A stretch of DNA of 55,877 nucleotides from Verrucomicrobia subdivision 6 bacterium. GTDB taxonomy: Bacteria; Verrucomicrobiota; Verrucomicrobiia; Methylacidiphilales; Verrucolacustridaceae. The first letter of the stretch is position 1, and the number at the start of each line of letters is the position of its first letter. The stretch spans positions 1-55,877 of the forward strand of contig CANIEM010000007.1 in NCBI GenBank assembly GCA_947466515.1, written 5' to 3'. Of this stretch, positions 8,861 to 16,261 are shown piece by piece. The notes under the pieces were generated by a model that saw only the letters and a program-made list of their open reading frames with translations, did no database searches and was not told the origin of the DNA. The translations under genes and the position numbers were made by a program.

Positions 8861-9517
8861 TTGAAGCGCGGGGGTTGGGGCTCCGCGGTTCTATTTCTGG
8901 TGGTGGTGATGGCGTTGGGAGTTGGGGTGCGGTCTTGTATGAATCTGCCGGCAAAGTTGGCTTCGAGAACGGCGACGGGTGTACGGGAAGGCATCGCGGA
9001 GGTATTTGTGGATCTGCTGCATGTTCGTCCCGAGGTTCGTGAAGGGACTCAAGTGGTTTGGGGCCAGACTTCGGCTCTTTTGGAGATTGTCGTCGCTGAA
9101 AAGAAGATCGAGGTGGGCTATGATTGGGAGCACGTGTGGTTGGGGAGTCGGAAAGTGATTCATTTAACTCAGTCTTATTTAGTGAAAGCGGGGTTTGATC
9201 TACAAAAATCGTTTGTGGTGGAGATTGGGCCGGGTACTGGGGAGGTGACGGCTCGCTTGCCTCCAGCGCAGATTTTGGCGGTGAGTCCCGTGGGGGTGGT
9301 TTCATATCGCGACGAGGAGGGGTGGTGGAATAAGTTGACCGAGCAGGATCGGGAGGGAGCCCTGCGAAAGCTTTCCGATGAGGCGCGAAGAGTGGCGTCG
9401 AGTAGTAGTTTGGTTCGGGATGCGGAGGAGCTGACGGGGAATCGTTTGACCGAGTTGGCTCGGGCCAAGGATATCCGCTTGAAGCTGGACTCAGCCTCGT
9501 CCCTGAATGCAAAATAA
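8861..9517 (+). CDS. DUF4230-like membrane-anchored protein
   Basis: A 218-residue protein of unknown function. An N-terminal hydrophobic segment (about residues 7-25, ending near a cysteine) suggests a membrane anchor with the rest outside the cytoplasm. The central part has VVAEKKIEVGYDWEHVWLGS, then KSFVVEIGPGTGEVTARLPPAQILAVSP, a pattern I associate with DUF4230 (beta-rich, ending in a conserved LPxxxIL stretch), followed by a charged helical tail. The start is TTG 8861, directly after the ilvD stop. The next gene follows after 11 bp, so it forms a small cluster with the vWA-like gene. The family assignment is from memory of the pattern. Confidence 0.62.
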   Translation: MKRGGWGSAVLFLVVVMALGVGVRSCMNLPAKLASRTATGVREGIAEVFVDLLHVRPEVREGTQVVWGQTSALLEIVVAEKKIEVGYDWEHVWLGSRKVIHLTQSYLVKAGFDLQKSFVVEIGPGTGEVTARLPPAQILAVSPVGVVSYRDEEGWWNKLTEQDREGALRKLSDEARRVASSSSLVRDAEELTGNRLTELARAKDIRLKLDSASSLNAK

Positions 9518-9528
9518 AAGGTCCTCCT

Positions 9529-10659
9529 GTGAATACCCTACAAAAGACTGCTAAAAAGAATCATTTGGCTACGAGCCGAGGGGGATTGTCAGGGTTTGAC
9601 TGGAAAGCCTTTTTCAAACGAACAATCGTCTTGGTTTTTCTCATTTCCTTGGCGGTGCATGTGCTTTTATTGGTGGGGTTTGGTGGAGTTGCCATTTTTA
9701 AGGGGCAAATGCCCAAGATGCCTTTTGCGGCGGAGAACATGCCGATTGAACAACCGATTGCGGCACCGCCCCCAATGGATGAGGTGATGCCGGAGGAGAG
9801 TCGTCCTGAAGATATGATGCCAGAGGAGACGCCAGCCGCGGAGGAATCAGCTCCCCCTTTGGAGATGATGACCGTACCTGGCGGGGCAAGTTGGGCTCCT
9901 GCGATACCGAAGGATATGAAAACATCCCTAACTGGAACTGTGGGGGGAACGGGAACAGGGACGGGCACGGGTACGGGAACAGGAAAAGGAACGGGGCGGG
10001 CGGGGGTGAAGTTGTTTGGGATAGAGGTAAAAGCAAAAAAACTTGGAGTGATCGTTAGTGTTAATAAAGGTGTGCAAAGTTCAGGGCGACTACCGGGAAT
10101 CTTCGAAGAGATCTTTAAGCTGTTTCCAGACAGCCTCGTTTTTTTGACCAATGGGGGTGGAATGGAGGATTGGGATAAGGCTCTGGCGGCATTTAATCAA
10201 ACAGTGGAGGAAGGGAAAAAGAAAGAGAAAGAAAGTAAGATACCGTATCGTGGACCAACTAAGATGGAAAAACCGAAAGCGGCTCGCTTCAACTCTGGTG
10301 AAGCTTCGGACTGGGTCTGCGTAAGGGGAAGTACTCTCGTTGCTGATTATCCTGGATTAAGAGAAAAACATCCTGAACTTTTCGAAGATCTGCGAAAACG
10401 CAGTAATGTATGGTTTATTACTAGCTACAAGAACGCCAACGCATCGTATCTGGCTTTCGACGAGTTGCTCAAGAGGGGGGTCGAAGCGATTTATTGGTAC
10501 AATACGTTCGACAAAGATAGTCCCATCGAGGGGAAAGAGTCAGAGAGGATCGCCCAGGAAATTAAGGATTCAAAAACCGAGATTCTAATCCAAAGTCAGG
10601 GAGGGGGTGAAAGCGTTCAGGAGTGGTTGAGTAAGGTCGACGCAAAGTTCGTTAAATAG
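9529..10659 (+). CDS. Membrane-anchored protein with Pro/Glu-rich linker, Gly-Thr repeat and degenerate vWA-like domain
   Basis: A 376-residue protein I cannot name. A cytoplasmic N-terminus (residues 1-32) is followed by one membrane helix (about 33-58). Then come a Met/Pro/Glu-rich linker rich in EE and PP (about 65-125), a Gly-Thr dipeptide run (about 142-163), and a globular C-terminal domain that starts with KKLGVIVSVNKGV and contains FPDSLVFLTNGGG. The position and strand pattern recall von Willebrand A domains found after such linkers, but the metal-site DxSxS is absent. The layout also resembles TonB-like or biopolymer-transport proteins at the N-terminus. The start is GTG 9529 with AAAGG about 8 bases upstream. 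It converges with the MFS gene. Confidence 0.6.
   Translation: MNTLQKTAKKNHLATSRGGLSGFDWKAFFKRTIVLVFLISLAVHVLLLVGFGGVAIFKGQMPKMPFAAENMPIEQPIAAPPPMDEVMPEESRPEDMMPEETPAAEESAPPLEMMTVPGGASWAPAIPKDMKTSLTGTVGGTGTGTGTGTGTGKGTGRAGVKLFGIEVKAKKLGVIVSVNKGVQSSGRLPGIFEEIFKLFPDSLVFLTNGGGMEDWDKALAAFNQTVEEGKKKEKESKIPYRGPTKMEKPKAARFNSGEASDWVCVRGSTLVADYPGLREKHPELFEDLRKRSNVWFITSYKNANASYLAFDELLKRGVEAIYWYNTFDKDSPIEGKESERIAQEIKDSKTEILIQSQGGGESVQEWLSKVDAKFVK
9945..9996 (+). repeat. Hexanucleotide-like tandem repeat encoding a Gly-Thr run
   Basis: About eight imperfect copies of a GGNACN hexamer (variants GGAACG, GGAACA, GGCACG, GGTACG) lie in frame in the preceding gene and encode a Gly-Thr linker. Copy number could vary without breaking the frame. 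Confidence 0.7.
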
Positions 10660-10691
10660 GGGCGAAGTCACCGAGGGTTGGATCATATTAT

Positions 10692-12074
10692 TTAGGCGGG
10701 AGGGACGTAGTTCTTGGGGCCGCCTAGTTTCATGAATTTTGCATGAACGATGAGGCCGATGAAGATGGCCAGGAACGCTAAGGTGGAGGAGGCGATGAAG
10801 GTTAGTTGATAGAACTTCTTTGTTAGATCGATCAGTTGTCCGACGATGGGTCCTGCGGTCATTATGCCAAGGCCAATGAACATATTGAGGGCGGAATAGA
10901 ATTGAGAGAAGTTTTCCTTGGGGAACATTCGGAGGGGTAAGGATGCAGAGCTGGTAAACCAAGCCCCAGAAAGAATCCCATGAAGTACAAAAAAGACGGC
11001 AAAAGATTGTGGATTGGTGGAGAAGATAGCGCCAGCAGCGGTGACGAGGGCGTAGAGTGAAATCACGACGAGGGAAGTGCGGAGGGGATGAAACTTATCC
11101 GCTAGCATTCCGAGCGGGTAGGAGAGGATTAAGGAACAACCGTAAGTGAGGGCGAGACATTTTCCGTAGAAGCCCATATCCATGGCGAGACTTTTGGCGA
11201 AGTAGACACTGAAATGGTTCACGCCGATGAAAGCGATCCAAGGAAGAGCGATGGAGATGAAGACCCAGAGGTAGTAGGGCTTGCTGAAGCATTCGTGGAA
11301 GTAGGTGCGGGCGGCGACAAAGAAGTTGCCAGCACCAGCTTTCGGTTCGGGAGGAGGAGCGTATTCCCCTTCCTTCACCTTGAGACACATCATGGTAAAG
11401 CTGAGTCCATAGACGAGGCCTATACCGAGAAAGACGAGGGGGAAATGTTCTTCCGCTTTGCCGAAGATAAAATAGTTAAAGAGAATGCTGGCGATTAGAC
11501 TGATGGCTCGGAAAACCCCGTAAAATCTGCCAAGAAGAGAGCTCGGGACGACGTCGTTGATTAAGCCGTAGAAAACAGCATTGGCCACGACGGTGGCCAG
11601 TTCGAAGACTCCCCAGCCCAGGGCAATGATGATCAGAGTGCAGGTGGAAAGACCGGGAGAGTATGTTCCAAGGATTTGATGCAGGCCTTGTCCGAGAATG
11701 GGGCTGAAGGCAACCGCAACCATCGAAAGAACAACGAACGGAATATGGATAGCCAAGAAGGGGATTCGGCGACCCCAGCGGCTGCGATATCGGTCGCTCC
11801 GATAACTGACAATTGGTCCGATGAGGAGAATGAGGCCGTAGGGCAGGGTGGCGATGAGTAGACTGGAGACAAAATTAGAAGCGCCAAACTTTTGAAAGAG
11901 AAGCTGCATGACACTCGGAACGGAGCGATCGCGCATGGACCAAGCGACATCCCCCCAAAGTAGCCAGAAGGTGAGGGTGGCGAGTCCAATGCCAGTGTAG
12001 GCGAGGGTTCCCACCTGCCATTTTCCACGGGTGGCGGAAGATAAAGGAGTAGGTGAGGAGGTGGTTTGACTCAC
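10692..12074 (-). CDS. MFS sugar transporter (GPH/SLC45-like)
   Basis: A 460-residue inner-membrane protein with about twelve predicted helices. The loop after helix 2 reads GPIVSYRSDRYRSRWGRRIPF, the MFS loop motif in the form seen in glycoside-pentoside-hexuronide and SLC45-like carriers. It is the last gene of the minus-strand uronate cluster, 9 bp after the KDG kinase gene. Its likely cargo is therefore an unsaturated oligosaccharide, a uronate or ketodeoxygluconate; this is inferred from neighbours. No SusC/SusD pair or ABC transporter is present in the cluster, so this is the only obvious uptake system. Confidence 0.88.
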   Translation of the reverse strand: MSQTTSSPTPLSSATRGKWQVGTLAYTGIGLATLTFWLLWGDVAWSMRDRSVPSVMQLLFQKFGASNFVSSLLIATLPYGLILLIGPIVSYRSDRYRSRWGRRIPFLAIHIPFVVLSMVAVAFSPILGQGLHQILGTYSPGLSTCTLIIIALGWGVFELATVVANAVFYGLINDVVPSSLLGRFYGVFRAISLIASILFNYFIFGKAEEHFPLVFLGIGLVYGLSFTMMCLKVKEGEYAPPPEPKAGAGNFFVAARTYFHECFSKPYYLWVFISIALPWIAFIGVNHFSVYFAKSLAMDMGFYGKCLALTYGCSLILSYPLGMLADKFHPLRTSLVVISLYALVTAAGAIFSTNPQSFAVFFVLHGILSGAWFTSSASLPLRMFPKENFSQFYSALNMFIGLGIMTAGPIVGQLIDLTKKFYQLTFIASSTLAFLAIFIGLIVHAKFMKLGGPKNYVPPA

Positions 12075-12083
12075 AGCAAGAGT

Positions 12084-13184
12084 TTAGCGATCGACTCGTG
12101 CGCCACCGCCACCAAGAAGTTTTTCTACTTCCGCGAGAGAGGCCATCGAAGTGTCGCCAGGAGTGGTCATAGCGAGAGCTCCGTGGGCGGCGCCGTATTC
12201 GACGGCCTTCTGTGGGTCGCCGAATTTCAAAAAGCCGTAGATGAGGCCTGAGGCAAAGCTATCTCCGCCTCCAACCCGATCCATGATTTCGAGATTTGGG
12301 CGCTGTTGAGATTCATAGAATTTTCCGCCGGCCCAGAGAATTGCGCTCCAATCGTTGATGGTGGCCGATTTTACTCCCCGCAACGTAGTGGCGATGGTTT
12401 TGAAATTCGGATACTCCTTGGCGGCTTGCTCGATCATCTTGTGAAAGCTGTCTTTTTCGAGATGGGTAAGATTTGTGTCAGTCCCTTTCACCTCGAGGCC
12501 AAGACAAGCGGTGAAGTCCTCCTCGTTTCCGATCATCACGTCGACGTTCTTGGCGATCTTCTTATTCACTTCTTGGGCTTTTTTCTGGCCGCCGATTCCT
12601 TTCCAAAGAGAGGGCCGGTAGTTGAGATCGTAGGAGACGACCACGCCGTGCTTGCGAGCGGCAGTGGTGGCTTCAATGACAAGCTCGGCGGTGCTTTCAC
12701 TGAGGGCGGCAAAGATCCCTCCGGTGTGAAACCACCGTGTTCCGTGCTTTCCGAAAATCAGATCCCAATCGAAATCGCCCGGCTTGAGTTGGGAGACGGC
12801 GGTGTGACCGCGGTCGGAGCAACCGACAGCTCCGCGGACTCCAAAGCCGCGCTCGGTAAAGTTTAGTCCGTTGCGAACTGTCCGGCCGATGCCGTCGTAA
12901 GTACTCCATTTGAGCAGGGAAGTATCGACACCACCTTGCAGGATAAAATCTTCAACAAGTCGGCCGACATCGTTATCAGCAAAAGCGCTGAGCAAGGCGG
13001 TGCGAAGGCCAAAGCAGCGGCGGAGTCCACGGGCCACATTGTACTCCCCGCCTCCTTCCCAAGCGCGGAAAGAGCGAGCGGTGCGGATGCGGCCTTCGCC
13101 TGGATCGAGACGGAGCATGACTTCGCCCATAGAAATCTCATCGAACCGGCATGATTCGGCGGGTTTCAAATTGAAAAGGCTCAT
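12084..13184 (-). CDS. kdgK: PfkB-family sugar kinase, probable 2-keto-3-deoxygluconate kinase
   Basis: A 366-residue ribokinase-fold enzyme. The PfkB signature DRVGGGDSFASGLIYG (about residues 312-327) contains the catalytic aspartate and anion hole, and the N-terminal glycine pair in AWEGGGEYNVARGL fits substrate binding. The assignment to KDG kinase (KDG + ATP to KDPG) rests on position: its ATG overlaps the TGA of the KDPG aldolase gene, and the unit lies in a uronate degradation cluster. It is longer than typical KdgK (about 310 residues) because of inserted segments around residues 110-130 and 225-260. Another hexose or ketose specificity is possible. Confidence 0.85.
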   Translation of the reverse strand: MSLFNLKPAESCRFDEISMGEVMLRLDPGEGRIRTARSFRAWEGGGEYNVARGLRRCFGLRTALLSAFADNDVGRLVEDFILQGGVDTSLLKWSTYDGIGRTVRNGLNFTERGFGVRGAVGCSDRGHTAVSQLKPGDFDWDLIFGKHGTRWFHTGGIFAALSESTAELVIEATTAARKHGVVVSYDLNYRPSLWKGIGGQKKAQEVNKKIAKNVDVMIGNEEDFTACLGLEVKGTDTNLTHLEKDSFHKMIEQAAKEYPNFKTIATTLRGVKSATINDWSAILWAGGKFYESQQRPNLEIMDRVGGGDSFASGLIYGFLKFGDPQKAVEYGAAHGALAMTTPGDTSMASLAEVEKLLGGGGARVDR

Positions 13185-13828
13185 GATTTAGCTCCGGTGG
13201 TGATTTGGATAGCTTCCTTGGTGAGTCGAGCGATGGTTTCCCATTCTGCCGCTTGAATGTACTTCTTGTCGACAAACCAAGATCCTCCAAGTGCAGCGAC
13301 GGATTTAAGGGCAAGGTAGGGAGCGATGTTGTTGAGCTGTAATCCGCCCGTAGGAATGAAACGCACTCCAGTGTGGCCGTAGGGTCCTTCGAGTGCTTTG
13401 AGGTAGGTGGCGCCGCCTGCCTGCTCAGCGGGGAAAAACTTTTGGATCGAGCAGCCGAGCGAAAGACCTTTCTGGATTTCGCTGGGGGTAATGATGCCAG
13501 GAACAAAGGTGAGTTTTGCCTTTTGGGCAGCGAGGACGACTTTCTCGTCCAAGCCTGGGGCTAATCCGAATTGTGCACCTGCATCGGCGGCTTTTTTGAC
13601 CTGATCGGAATCGAGCAGAGTGCCTGCGCCTACGAGCATCTTGGGACACTGCTTGGCGATTTGGCGGATCGATTCCTCCGCCGCCGCCGTCCGAAAAGTA
13701 ATCTCGATAACTCCGAGACCTGCAGAGAGGAGGGTTTGAGCGAGATCCACTGCACGTGAGGCGTCATCGATAACCACCACGGGAACGAGTCGGCGTTCTA
13801 GAAGGCGGTGCGTGAGGTCAACGCTCAT
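13181..13828 (-). CDS. kdgA: 2-dehydro-3-deoxy-phosphogluconate (KDPG) aldolase
   Basis: A 215-residue class I aldolase that splits KDPG to pyruvate and glyceraldehyde-3-phosphate (the family can also act on 4-hydroxy-2-oxoglutarate). Motifs: VVVIDDASRAVDLAQTLL near the start, VIEITFRTAAAEESI with the conserved glutamate, VGAGTLL, and IQKFFPAEQAGG, where the lysine should form the Schiff base. FIPTGGLQLNN makes the phosphate site. It overlaps the kinase start by 4 bp and follows the Gfo/Idh gene by 11 bp, so the aldolase-kinase pair works as a unit completing uronate breakdown. Confidence 0.95.
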   Translation of the reverse strand: MSVDLTHRLLERRLVPVVVIDDASRAVDLAQTLLSAGLGVIEITFRTAAAEESIRQIAKQCPKMLVGAGTLLDSDQVKKAADAGAQFGLAPGLDEKVVLAAQKAKLTFVPGIITPSEIQKGLSLGCSIQKFFPAEQAGGATYLKALEGPYGHTGVRFIPTGGLQLNNIAPYLALKSVAALGGSWFVDKKYIQAAEWETIARLTKEAIQITTGAKS

Positions 13829-13839
13829 GGGGGATTAGA

Positions 13840-14988
13840 TTAAGCCAGCTTGGGCACATCAAGCCAGCGCCGTTCGGCCCACGATTGCAGGCCGAGTTCC
13901 GCTAGCTGGACACCTTTAGCGCCCTCGTGAAGCGACCAGGGGAAGGGTTCGTTTAGAACGACGTGCCGAAGGAAAAGTTCCCACTGAACTTTGAAGGCGT
14001 TGTCGTAGATCGCATTGCTCGGTTGGGCGGTCCATCCGTCCATGTAGGCGACGGGACTGTCTTGATCGGGGTTCCACAGGCAGCGGGGGGTGGCGGAGTT
14101 GTCCTGGACTGTGCAGTTGCGAAGACCGGCGACGGCGGAGCCATCAGTTCCGTCGACTTGGAGGGTCAGTAGGTCGTCGCGTTTCACTCGGACGCACCAT
14201 GAGGAGTTGAAGTGGCAGATGACTCCGTTCTTGAGTTCGAAGGTGGCGTAGGCGGAGTCATCCGCCGTGCACTTGTATGGTTTTCCGTTTTCGTCCCAGC
14301 GTTCAGGCAGGTGAGTGGCGCCAAGACAGGATAAGGATTTGATGTCGCCAAAAAGATTTTGGATGACGTATTGCCAGTGGCAAAGCATGTCGACGATGAT
14401 GCCGCCGTCGTCTTCCTTACGGTAGTTCCAAGAGGGGCGTTGGAGCTTTTCGAATTTCCCTGGGAACACCCAGTAGCCGAACTCTCCGCGGACGGAGAGG
14501 ATTTTACCGAAGAAGCCGGTGTCGATGAGGTAGCGAAGTTTGAGAAGTCCAGGGAGCCAGAGTTTATCTTGGACTACGCCATTCTTAAGTCCTGCGGCAG
14601 TGACTTCCTTGGCCAAGGCGAGAGCTTCCTTGGAGGTAGTGGCAGTTGGCTTTTCGCAGTAGATATGTTTTTTGGCGGCGATGGCTTTGCGGACTCCGAT
14701 CGGGCGCTGGCCGGTGAGAGTGGAATCAAAGTAGATTTGATTGGCGGGATCTTTGAGGGTGGCATCGAGGTCGGTGGAGACGCGGGTTATACCGTGGGCG
14801 GCGCCCAAGGTGCGGAGCTTTTCCTCGCTGCGACCCACGAGGATGGGATCGGGCATAATGACTTCGCCTGGTTTGATCTGGACGCCGCCCTGTTTACGGA
14901 TGGCGACGATGGAGCGGATGAGGTGTTGATTGGTGCCCATGCGTCCGGTGACTCCGTTCATGATAATGCCGACTTTATGTTCTTTCAT
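13840..14988 (-). CDS. Gfo/Idh/MocA family oxidoreductase
   Basis: A 382-residue NAD(P)-dependent sugar oxidoreductase, cytoplasmic (no signal peptide). The N-terminal dinucleotide loop reads [11 protein letters not shown], and the hallmark HIYCEKPTA lies at about residue 108, with the conserved lysine of the EKP motif. The C-terminal beta-sheet domain includes [19 protein letters not shown]. The substrate is unknown; the cluster suggests a uronate, an amino sugar or a derived keto acid. It is separated from the upstream GxxExxY gene by a 301-bp spacer full of palindromic repeats, so the downstream half (this gene, aldolase, kinase, MFS) may be transcribed separately. Confidence 0.88.
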   Translation of the reverse strand: MKEHKVGIIMNGVTGRMGTNQHLIRSIVAIRKQGGVQIKPGEVIMPDPILVGRSEEKLRTLGAAHGITRVSTDLDATLKDPANQIYFDSTLTGQRPIGVRKAIAAKKHIYCEKPTATTSKEALALAKEVTAAGLKNGVVQDKLWLPGLLKLRYLIDTGFFGKILSVRGEFGYWVFPGKFEKLQRPSWNYRKEDDGGIIVDMLCHWQYVIQNLFGDIKSLSCLGATHLPERWDENGKPYKCTADDSAYATFELKNGVICHFNSSWCVRVKRDDLLTLQVDGTDGSAVAGLRNCTVQDNSATPRCLWNPDQDSPVAYMDGWTAQPSNAIYDNAFKVQWELFLRHVVLNEPFPWSLHEGAKGVQLAELGLQSWAERRWLDVPKLA

Positions 14989-15289
14989 ATTTTTATCTCA
15001 CGCTACGTGGATTATGGTTTTAGGGATTGCTCACGCAAAGGCCGCTAAGGACGCCACGAATTTTTCCCGCGGTTGCGGGACGCGCTTTCGCGCGGATTGG
15101 TTAGGGGTTGGGTTGGAGGAAGAAGTTTAGATTTGAGAATGCTCACGTCCCGCGTTTCCGGGACGCGCTTTCGCGCGCAAAGGTCGCTAAGGACGAGAAG
15201 GGGGTTGGGAATAGTCACGCAGAAGACGCGAGAGAATTGGAGAGAAGTCATACAAGGGACGCTGCACTGATTGAGGTGAAGGAGTGGCT
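14989..15289. repeat. Gene-free spacer packed with palindromic and CTCACGCAAAGG-type repeats
   Basis: No gene is seen in this 301-bp stretch. It holds a CTCACGCAAAGGCCGCTAAGG copy at 15030-15060, then a double hairpin at 15065-15094 (TCCCGC..GCGGGA followed by CGCG..CGCG). A second double hairpin at 15147-15176 interrupts another copy of the first repeat, and a short degenerate copy lies at 15213-15232. These elements divide the minus-strand uronate cluster and may terminate, attenuate or stabilise its transcript. Confidence 0.75.
15141..15196 (+). repeat. Palindromic element nested inside a CTCACGCAAAGG-type repeat
   Basis: CTCACG at 15142-15147 runs into a GTCCCG..CGGGAC hairpin and a GCGC..GCGC hairpin. 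The sequence then resumes with CGCAAAGGTCGCTAAGGACG. Removing the palindrome rebuilds a unit nearly identical to the uninterrupted copy at 15030-15052. The same palindrome type occurs at 15065-15094 and, diverged, near 32770 and 33098. Confidence 0.65.
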
Positions 15290-15712
15290 TCATAGACCGT
15301 TGACCACTCTTTCGATTCCATCTTTGAGATGAGGAACTCCAAAATTGATTAAAAGGCCGAGTTTATGGTGGCTAAGTCGGAGATAGGTGAGGAGCTGCTT
15401 GGCGAAGAGCTTTTTCATTTCCTCGGTGGACTTCAGCTCGACGATTACCTTGTCTTCCACGATTAGGTCGGCTCGGAAACCCTCGGCGATCTCTAGCCCA
15501 TCTACTAGAATGGGGATTGCGACTTGATTTTTAACCTTCCATCCAGCTTTTTCCAGCCGGTGGGTTAAGACTTTCTCATAAACGGTCTCAAGAAGGCCGG
15601 GTCCTAGATCCGTATGAATTTGAAAGGAGGTATCGAGGATTGAGCGGGCAATTTTGTCCTCTTCTGTTTGAAGAAAGACCTTTCCGTCCTTGGCGAACTT
15701 GGCGTGAGTCAT
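15290..15712 (-). CDS. GxxExxY protein (PD-(D/E)XK nuclease-like)
   Basis: A 140-residue protein with the GxxExxY motif in LGPGLLETVYEKVLTHRLEKAGW (about residues 36-58). It is followed by FRADLIVEDKVIVELKS, whose D..E.K arrangement matches a PD-(D/E)XK nuclease core (PDDEXK_3-like), and by LLTYLRLSHHKLGLLINFG. Function is unknown; nuclease activity is only implied by the fold. ATG 15712 overlaps the stop of the cupin gene (ATGA). The first eleven residues (MTHAKFAKDGK) are encoded by DNA matching the intergenic repeat family found on both sides. This suggests the gene arrived with, or is evolutionarily tied to, those repeats and is a recent intruder in the uronate operon. Confidence 0.88.
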   Translation of the reverse strand: MTHAKFAKDGKVFLQTEEDKIARSILDTSFQIHTDLGPGLLETVYEKVLTHRLEKAGWKVKNQVAIPILVDGLEIAEGFRADLIVEDKVIVELKSTEEMKKLFAKQLLTYLRLSHHKLGLLINFGVPHLKDGIERVVNGL

Positions 15713-16155
15713 TGTGGTTTTTTTGTGCACTGGGGTTGGGCACCCGCCGGAAGGGCGGGAACATCGATGCCTGCTTTGGGGAGGGTGCCCTCCAGCTCTT
15801 GTTTCCAATGGGCAACATCTCCCGCTGGGCCGTAAACGTAGATCATTCTCATGGGTTTATCTCCCGTGTTGGTCAACTGGTGAAAAACCTTGGAAGGAAT
15901 GAAAACAGCTTGGCCTGTTCGAACAGCTCGGCGTTCTTCGCCGAGACACATTTCTCCTTCTCCTTCGACGATGAAGTAAACTTCTTCCTGCTCTTGGTTG
16001 TGCCAAGGAACTTGGCCTCCATTGGGTTCGAGGGTGACGTTGCCCATGGAAAAGTTCTTTGCTTGGACAGGGGAAAGACCGCCAACGAGATTCTGAGTAC
16101 GACGACGGGCGGGATAGGTACGGCCTTGGATTTCGTTGAGGTCTGCAATGATCAT
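15709..16155 (-). CDS. Cupin-domain protein, possibly KdgF-like
   Basis: A 148-residue single-domain cupin. The first metal motif is visible as VPWHNQEQEEVYFIVEGEGEM (about residues 50-70: His, Gln, Glu), and the second as FIPSKVFHQLTNTGDKPM with its histidine. Cytoplasmic. Small cupins in uronate loci can be KdgF, which linearises unsaturated uronate monomers released by lyases and GH88; that role fits this position but is inference. A plain sugar-binding cupin is the alternative. The C-terminal 30 residues are proline-rich. It lies 106 bp after GH88, separated by a repeat copy, and its TGA overlaps the next start. Confidence 0.72.
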   Translation of the reverse strand: MIIADLNEIQGRTYPARRRTQNLVGGLSPVQAKNFSMGNVTLEPNGGQVPWHNQEQEEVYFIVEGEGEMCLGEERRAVRTGQAVFIPSKVFHQLTNTGDKPMRMIYVYGPAGDVAHWKQELEGTLPKAGIDVPALPAGAQPQCTKKPQ

Positions 16156-16172
16156 GTGTGGGGCTCCTGAAA

Positions 16173-16212
16173 TCTCACGCCAAGTCCGCTAAGGCCGCGA
16201 AGGACAGAAAGG
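16173..16212 (+). repeat. CTCACGCCAAG-type intergenic repeat
   Basis: TCTCACGCCAAGTCCGCTAAGG and following bases, on the plus strand between the cupin and GH88 genes. This copy is the closest match in the window to the DNA encoding the N-terminus of the GxxExxY protein, which reads ACTCACGCCAAGTTCGCCAAGG on the minus strand just inside 15712. Confidence 0.65.
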
Positions 16213-16261
16213 GTTCTTTGATTCATACACAACATTACGGACGTAGTGTGAAGAGTTTGCA

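Noticed and set aside
14989-16212. Repeats here as a CRISPR array
   Set aside because: Copies are irregularly spaced, degenerate and palindromic, without uniform spacers or cas genes.
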